A DNA stretch of 6,756 bases, taken from the NCBI GenBank assembly GCA_937871355.1, contig CALMPX010000105.1, positions 1 through 6,756 of the forward strand. Reading direction: 5' to 3'. Under the pieces are notes generated by a model that ran no database searches, was not told where the DNA came from, and saw only the letters and a list, made by a program, of their open reading frames with translations. Below are positions 5,163-6,756 of this stretch, one piece after another (positions within the stretch are counted from its first letter, which is position 1; each line of letters opens with the position of its first letter). This stretch comes from an uncultured Bdellovibrio sp. (GTDB lineage: Bacteria > Bdellovibrionota > Bdellovibrionia > Bdellovibrionales > Bdellovibrionaceae). The position numbers and the translations under genes were made by a program.

Positions 5163-5639
5163 TTATACAGTTCCTAAAACGTCAGATTCATTTACGATAT
5201 GTAGTTCCTCTGAATTAAATTGAATTCGAACACTGGCGTAAGCTGGAAACAAAACGGTATCCCCCACTTGCACATCCATAGGCTTAATATGCCCTTTTTT
5301 ATTTTTTGCTCCATGACCAGTGGCTAATACGACGCCTTTGACATAACGCTCTCTTGTATCAACTGTATCAGGAATATAAAGACCACCAGCTGTCATCGTT
5401 TCGGCTTGATCCGCGCGAACAACCAAGCGTTCACCTAGCGGTGTAACCGCTTTTGTGTAGTCTATTTTTTTTGGACTTTGTTTTTGAATAACGAGCGGTT
5501 TAATATTTTGCTTAACAACTTTTTTAGCTTTAGCCGGGGCTTTTTTCTTTGGAACCGTCTTTTTAACTATTTTTTTTGTTCCTATTTTTTTGACTGGCTT
5601 CTTGACAGATTTTTTTACGACTTTCTTTTTCTTAGCCAC
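5163..5639 (-). CDS. GroES-like co-chaperonin with lysine-rich N-terminal extension
   Basis: Residues about 63-158 are a complete Cpn10/GroES domain. It opens with VTPLGERLVVRADQAE, followed by the mobile loop TAGGLYIPDT (83-92) that in GroES contacts GroEL. Then come GVVLATGHG (102-110), IKPMDVQVGDTVLF (118-131), the roof segment, and the closing NESDVLGTV, equal to SESDILAIV of E. coli. In front is an extension of about 60 residues with 20 lysines in the first 40, in repeats of the form VKK/PKK with Val, Pro, Ala, like histone H1 or other nucleic-acid-binding tails. The GTG start at 5639 has AAGAGGAG at 5657-5650 and overlaps the preceding DUF507 gene by 8 bp, which suggests coupled translation. 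A frame extending upstream to 5708 would lie wholly inside that gene and is not supported. No groEL is adjacent, so it may be a second, specialised GroES. Domain call strong, role of the tail unknown. Confidence 0.88.
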   Translation of the reverse strand: MAKKKKVVKKSVKKPVKKIGTKKIVKKTVPKKKAPAKAKKVVKQNIKPLVIQKQSPKKIDYTKAVTPLGERLVVRADQAETMTAGGLYIPDTVDTRERYVKGVVLATGHGAKNKKGHIKPMDVQVGDTVLFPAYASVRIQFNSEELHIVNESDVLGTV

Positions 5640-5901
5640 GACGATTTTTCTCCTCTTCGTAGTACTTACGATATAAAATTTCCCATTCGCCCGTGCCTTC
5701 CATAACATTTCTCTTCAACGACGCCACCTTTTCGCGGGCCTTGACGTCTATATCCATAACTTCTCGGATAAAAAAAACAACAGCCTTCTTAGCGGCCATG
5801 AGGGCTTCATCGTCATCCGAAAAATCCACAATATCATCACCCCAAACTTTATCGGTGGCTATTTTAGCTAAGTGAGCTTGGCGTTCGTCAGATAAAATCA
5901 T
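5632..5901 (-). CDS. DUF507 family protein (second of a tandem pair)
   Basis: An 89-residue soluble, helical protein that fits DUF507 (PF04368), a family found mainly in deltaproteobacteria-like lineages and some other phyla, with no established function. It starts MILSDERQAHLAKI, contains the central KKAVVFFIREVMDIDVKAREKVASLKRNV helix region, and ends in the family's EGTGEWEILYRKYYEEE segment followed by NRRG. The length is normal for the family. Its ATG overlaps the TGA of the preceding DUF507 gene in an ATGA (5901-5898), and its own TAA overlaps the start of the GroES-like gene by 8 bp. This places it firmly in one transcript with both. Family assignment is from recalled family features; no function is claimed. 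Confidence 0.83.
   Translation of the reverse strand: MILSDERQAHLAKIATDKVWGDDIVDFSDDDEALMAAKKAVVFFIREVMDIDVKAREKVASLKRNVMEGTGEWEILYRKYYEEEKNRRG
5650..5657 (-). promoter_or_regulatory. Ribosome binding site of the GroES-like gene, inside the upstream gene
   Basis: AAGAGGAG on the minus strand, 10 nt before the GTG at 5639. It lies within the codons for the Glu run at the end of the DUF507 protein. It settles the start of the GroES-like gene and, with the 8-bp overlap, points to translational coupling. Confidence 0.65.
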
Positions 5902-6182
5902 AAAATAATTTTTCTTTCTTTAGCTAATTTTTGTTTAAGCATGGGAAACATTTTTCCGACTTGCATGCTGTCATCACCGTGTTGGTTGGCAATTTGTTCA
6001 GCCATGGCGCGGACATCTTGATCGAGCTGTTCTTCACGTTTGAAATCAGCCGTGATGACATCTTTAACGGCCTGAAGAACAACTTTTTCATCGACTTTGA
6101 ATGTAATTAAATTTTGAGATTTCCACTGATTGAGAATTTTCTCTGAGAGTCTTTGTATTTGACTTGTGGTTAGCTTCATCAT
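5898..6182 (-). CDS. DUF507 family protein (first of a tandem pair)
   Basis: A 94-residue helical protein, also DUF507: MKLTTSQIQRLSEKIL at the start, an ITADFKREEQLDQDVRAMAEQ middle part, and MLKQKLAKERKIIL at the end, the last matching the family's LA-K-R-x-IL ending. It is a diverged relative of the next gene, not a recent copy. I chose the ATG at 6182 (an ATG at 6179 follows at once). Family members begin M-(K/R)-L-(S/T), and a start at 6224 would fall inside the promoter at 6213-6241 and lack any ribosome binding site. AAGGGG at 6201-6196 is the likely binding site, though 13 nt away, longer than usual. It is the first gene of the operon and diverges from the penicillin-binding protein gene with 49 bp between. 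Confidence 0.8.
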   Translation of the reverse strand: MMKLTTSQIQRLSEKILNQWKSQNLITFKVDEKVVLQAVKDVITADFKREEQLDQDVRAMAEQIANQHGDDSMQVGKMFPMLKQKLAKERKIIL

Positions 6183-6187
6183 TTTAT
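6159..6187 (+). promoter_or_regulatory. Possible promoter of the penicillin-binding protein gene
   Basis: TTGACT (6159-6164), a 17-nt spacer, then TTTTAT (6182-6187); five and four of six positions match. It lies inside the start of the divergent DUF507 gene and would start transcription near 6194, leaving about 38 nt before the ATG at 6232. The two divergent transcripts would then overlap at their 5' ends. Confidence 0.4.
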
Positions 6188-6212
6188 GTGTTATGCCCCT
6201 TAATTTAAACTC

Positions 6213-6241
6213 ATTAAAGAACATTTTATATATGAATTCAA
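6213..6241 (-). promoter_or_regulatory. Sigma-70-like promoter of the DUF507-GroES-barrel operon
   Basis: On the minus strand TTGAAT (6241-6236), an exact 17-nt spacer, then TTTAAT (6218-6213), matching four and five of six consensus positions. Initiation near 6206 would leave about 24 nt of leader containing the AAGGGG site before the ATG at 6182. The -35 box overlaps the first codons of the divergent gene on the other strand. Confidence 0.55.
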
Positions 6242-6756
6242 GTCTTCAGCTGAGAATACAATCCACTATTACGGTTGCGTCATTTTTATTCCTTTTTACT
6301 GGCCCATCGACGTACGCCTTCAATCCATTTAATTTAAAAAGCGAATTCGACGACAAACTCAGCTCACAACAACTGCTCGCTTCTACGAAATATTTTGCTT
6401 TAGGGGAAAGATTTCACCCCGGAGAAGCTTGGGATGATAAAAAATTTGCTGAAATATTGAAAAAAAATAACTTTCGTCTGCGCAATGACGGCCAAATGCT
6501 CTTAGCGGAAGATGCCGCTCAACTCAACAAAACAAACTGCGAGACGGCCTTAGGGTTTCCACTCAATAATGATTCACTCAAATTAATTTTAGGGTCTTCA
6601 GAATTAGTTTGTTGGAAATGGATAAATAAAAAAACCGCTCCTCAATTGGTCATCGTTCAAGATCATATTATTCTCGCAACTTACGCCGGAAATCCACTGA
6701 AACAATCCTTTGAAGCCTCTTTCGATCCTGTTTTAGTGGCTCAATATAAAAATAAC
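6232..6756 (+). CDS. Probable class A penicillin-binding protein (PBP1B-like), N-terminal part
   Basis: An open frame of 175 codons reaching the right edge without a stop. It begins with a hydrophobic signal or anchor segment (residues 12-29, ending GPSTYA), so the rest is periplasmic. Residues about 50-95 (STKYFALGERFHPGEAW, FAEILKKNNFRLR, GQMLLAEDA) resemble the UB2H domain of PBP1B-type bifunctional cell-wall synthases. The segment LATYAGNPLKQSFEASFDPVLVAQY (ending at 173) resembles the linker just before the glycosyltransferase domain. The catalytic domains themselves would lie beyond the window. Two in-frame ATGs exist; 6232 is preferred over 6193 because it fits the signal sequence and the latter would sit at the predicted transcription start. 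The ribosome binding site is weak (AAAGA, 11 nt away). If not a PBP, it is an exported envelope protein. Confidence 0.6.
   Translation, partial: MNSSLQLRIQSTITVASFLFLFTGPSTYAFNPFNLKSEFDDKLSSQQLLASTKYFALGERFHPGEAWDDKKFAEILKKNNFRLRNDGQMLLAEDAAQLNKTNCETALGFPLNNDSLKLILGSSELVCWKWINKKTAPQLVIVQDHIILATYAGNPLKQSFEASFDPVLVAQYKNN

Noticed and set aside
5640..5708. Upstream extension of the GroES-like protein to an ATG at 5708
   Set aside because: The extra 23 residues lie wholly inside the DUF507 gene, and the GTG at 5639 has a good AAGAGGAG in front and is followed by the tail's start.
6183..6224. Upstream extension of the first DUF507 protein to an ATG at 6224
   Set aside because: No ribosome binding site, the extra 14 residues do not fit the family, and the -10 box of the likely promoter lies inside it.

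Overview
The window looks like chromosomal DNA from a low-GC member of the Bdellovibrionota (predatory Bdellovibrio / Pseudobdellovibrio type). The reasoning is: a flagellin start, a tandem pair of DUF507 genes (a family typical of the former Deltaproteobacteria), a non-lipoylatable GcvH-like protein, many exported proteins, and AT-rich intergenic DNA. This is an inference from gene content; no rRNA or database match is available here.

Layout. 1-113 (minus) is the 5' end of a flagellin gene running off the left edge. 114-551 is a 438-bp gene-free block holding a probable sigma-28 promoter for the flagellin, foldable leader sequence, a plus-strand intrinsic terminator with no gene in front of it, and an inverted repeat pair. 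552-1361 (plus) encodes an exported SGNH/GDSL-type hydrolase. 1471-1875 (plus) encodes a GcvH-like lipoyl-domain protein that lacks the lipoyl lysine and ends in a very acidic tail. It converges with an exported protein of unknown function (1872-3053, minus), and the two stop codons overlap in a TTAA. 3223-3615 (plus) is a CheY-like single-domain response regulator with all phosphorylation residues.

From 6182 down to 3726 (minus) runs a probable four-gene operon: DUF507, DUF507, a GroES-like protein with a lysine-rich N-terminal tail, and an outer-membrane beta-barrel protein. The first three genes overlap (4 and 8 bp) and the fourth follows after 15 bp. A sigma-70-like promoter sits at 6213-6241 and a strong intrinsic terminator at 3619-3651, just past the CheY-like gene. 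Divergent from this operon, 6232-6756 (plus) is the 5' part of what looks like a class A penicillin-binding protein, cut by the right edge.

The theme is cell envelope and motility (flagellin, cell-wall synthase, outer-membrane barrel, exported hydrolase) plus protein-folding and regulatory functions. I see no tRNA, rRNA, insertion sequence, CRISPR array or phage feature. The most unusual items are the Lys-tailed GroES embedded in a DUF507/outer-membrane operon without groEL, the acidic-tailed GcvH relative without its lysine, and the structured region between flagellin and the SGNH hydrolase. None amounts to a clearly new multi-gene system on sequence alone.
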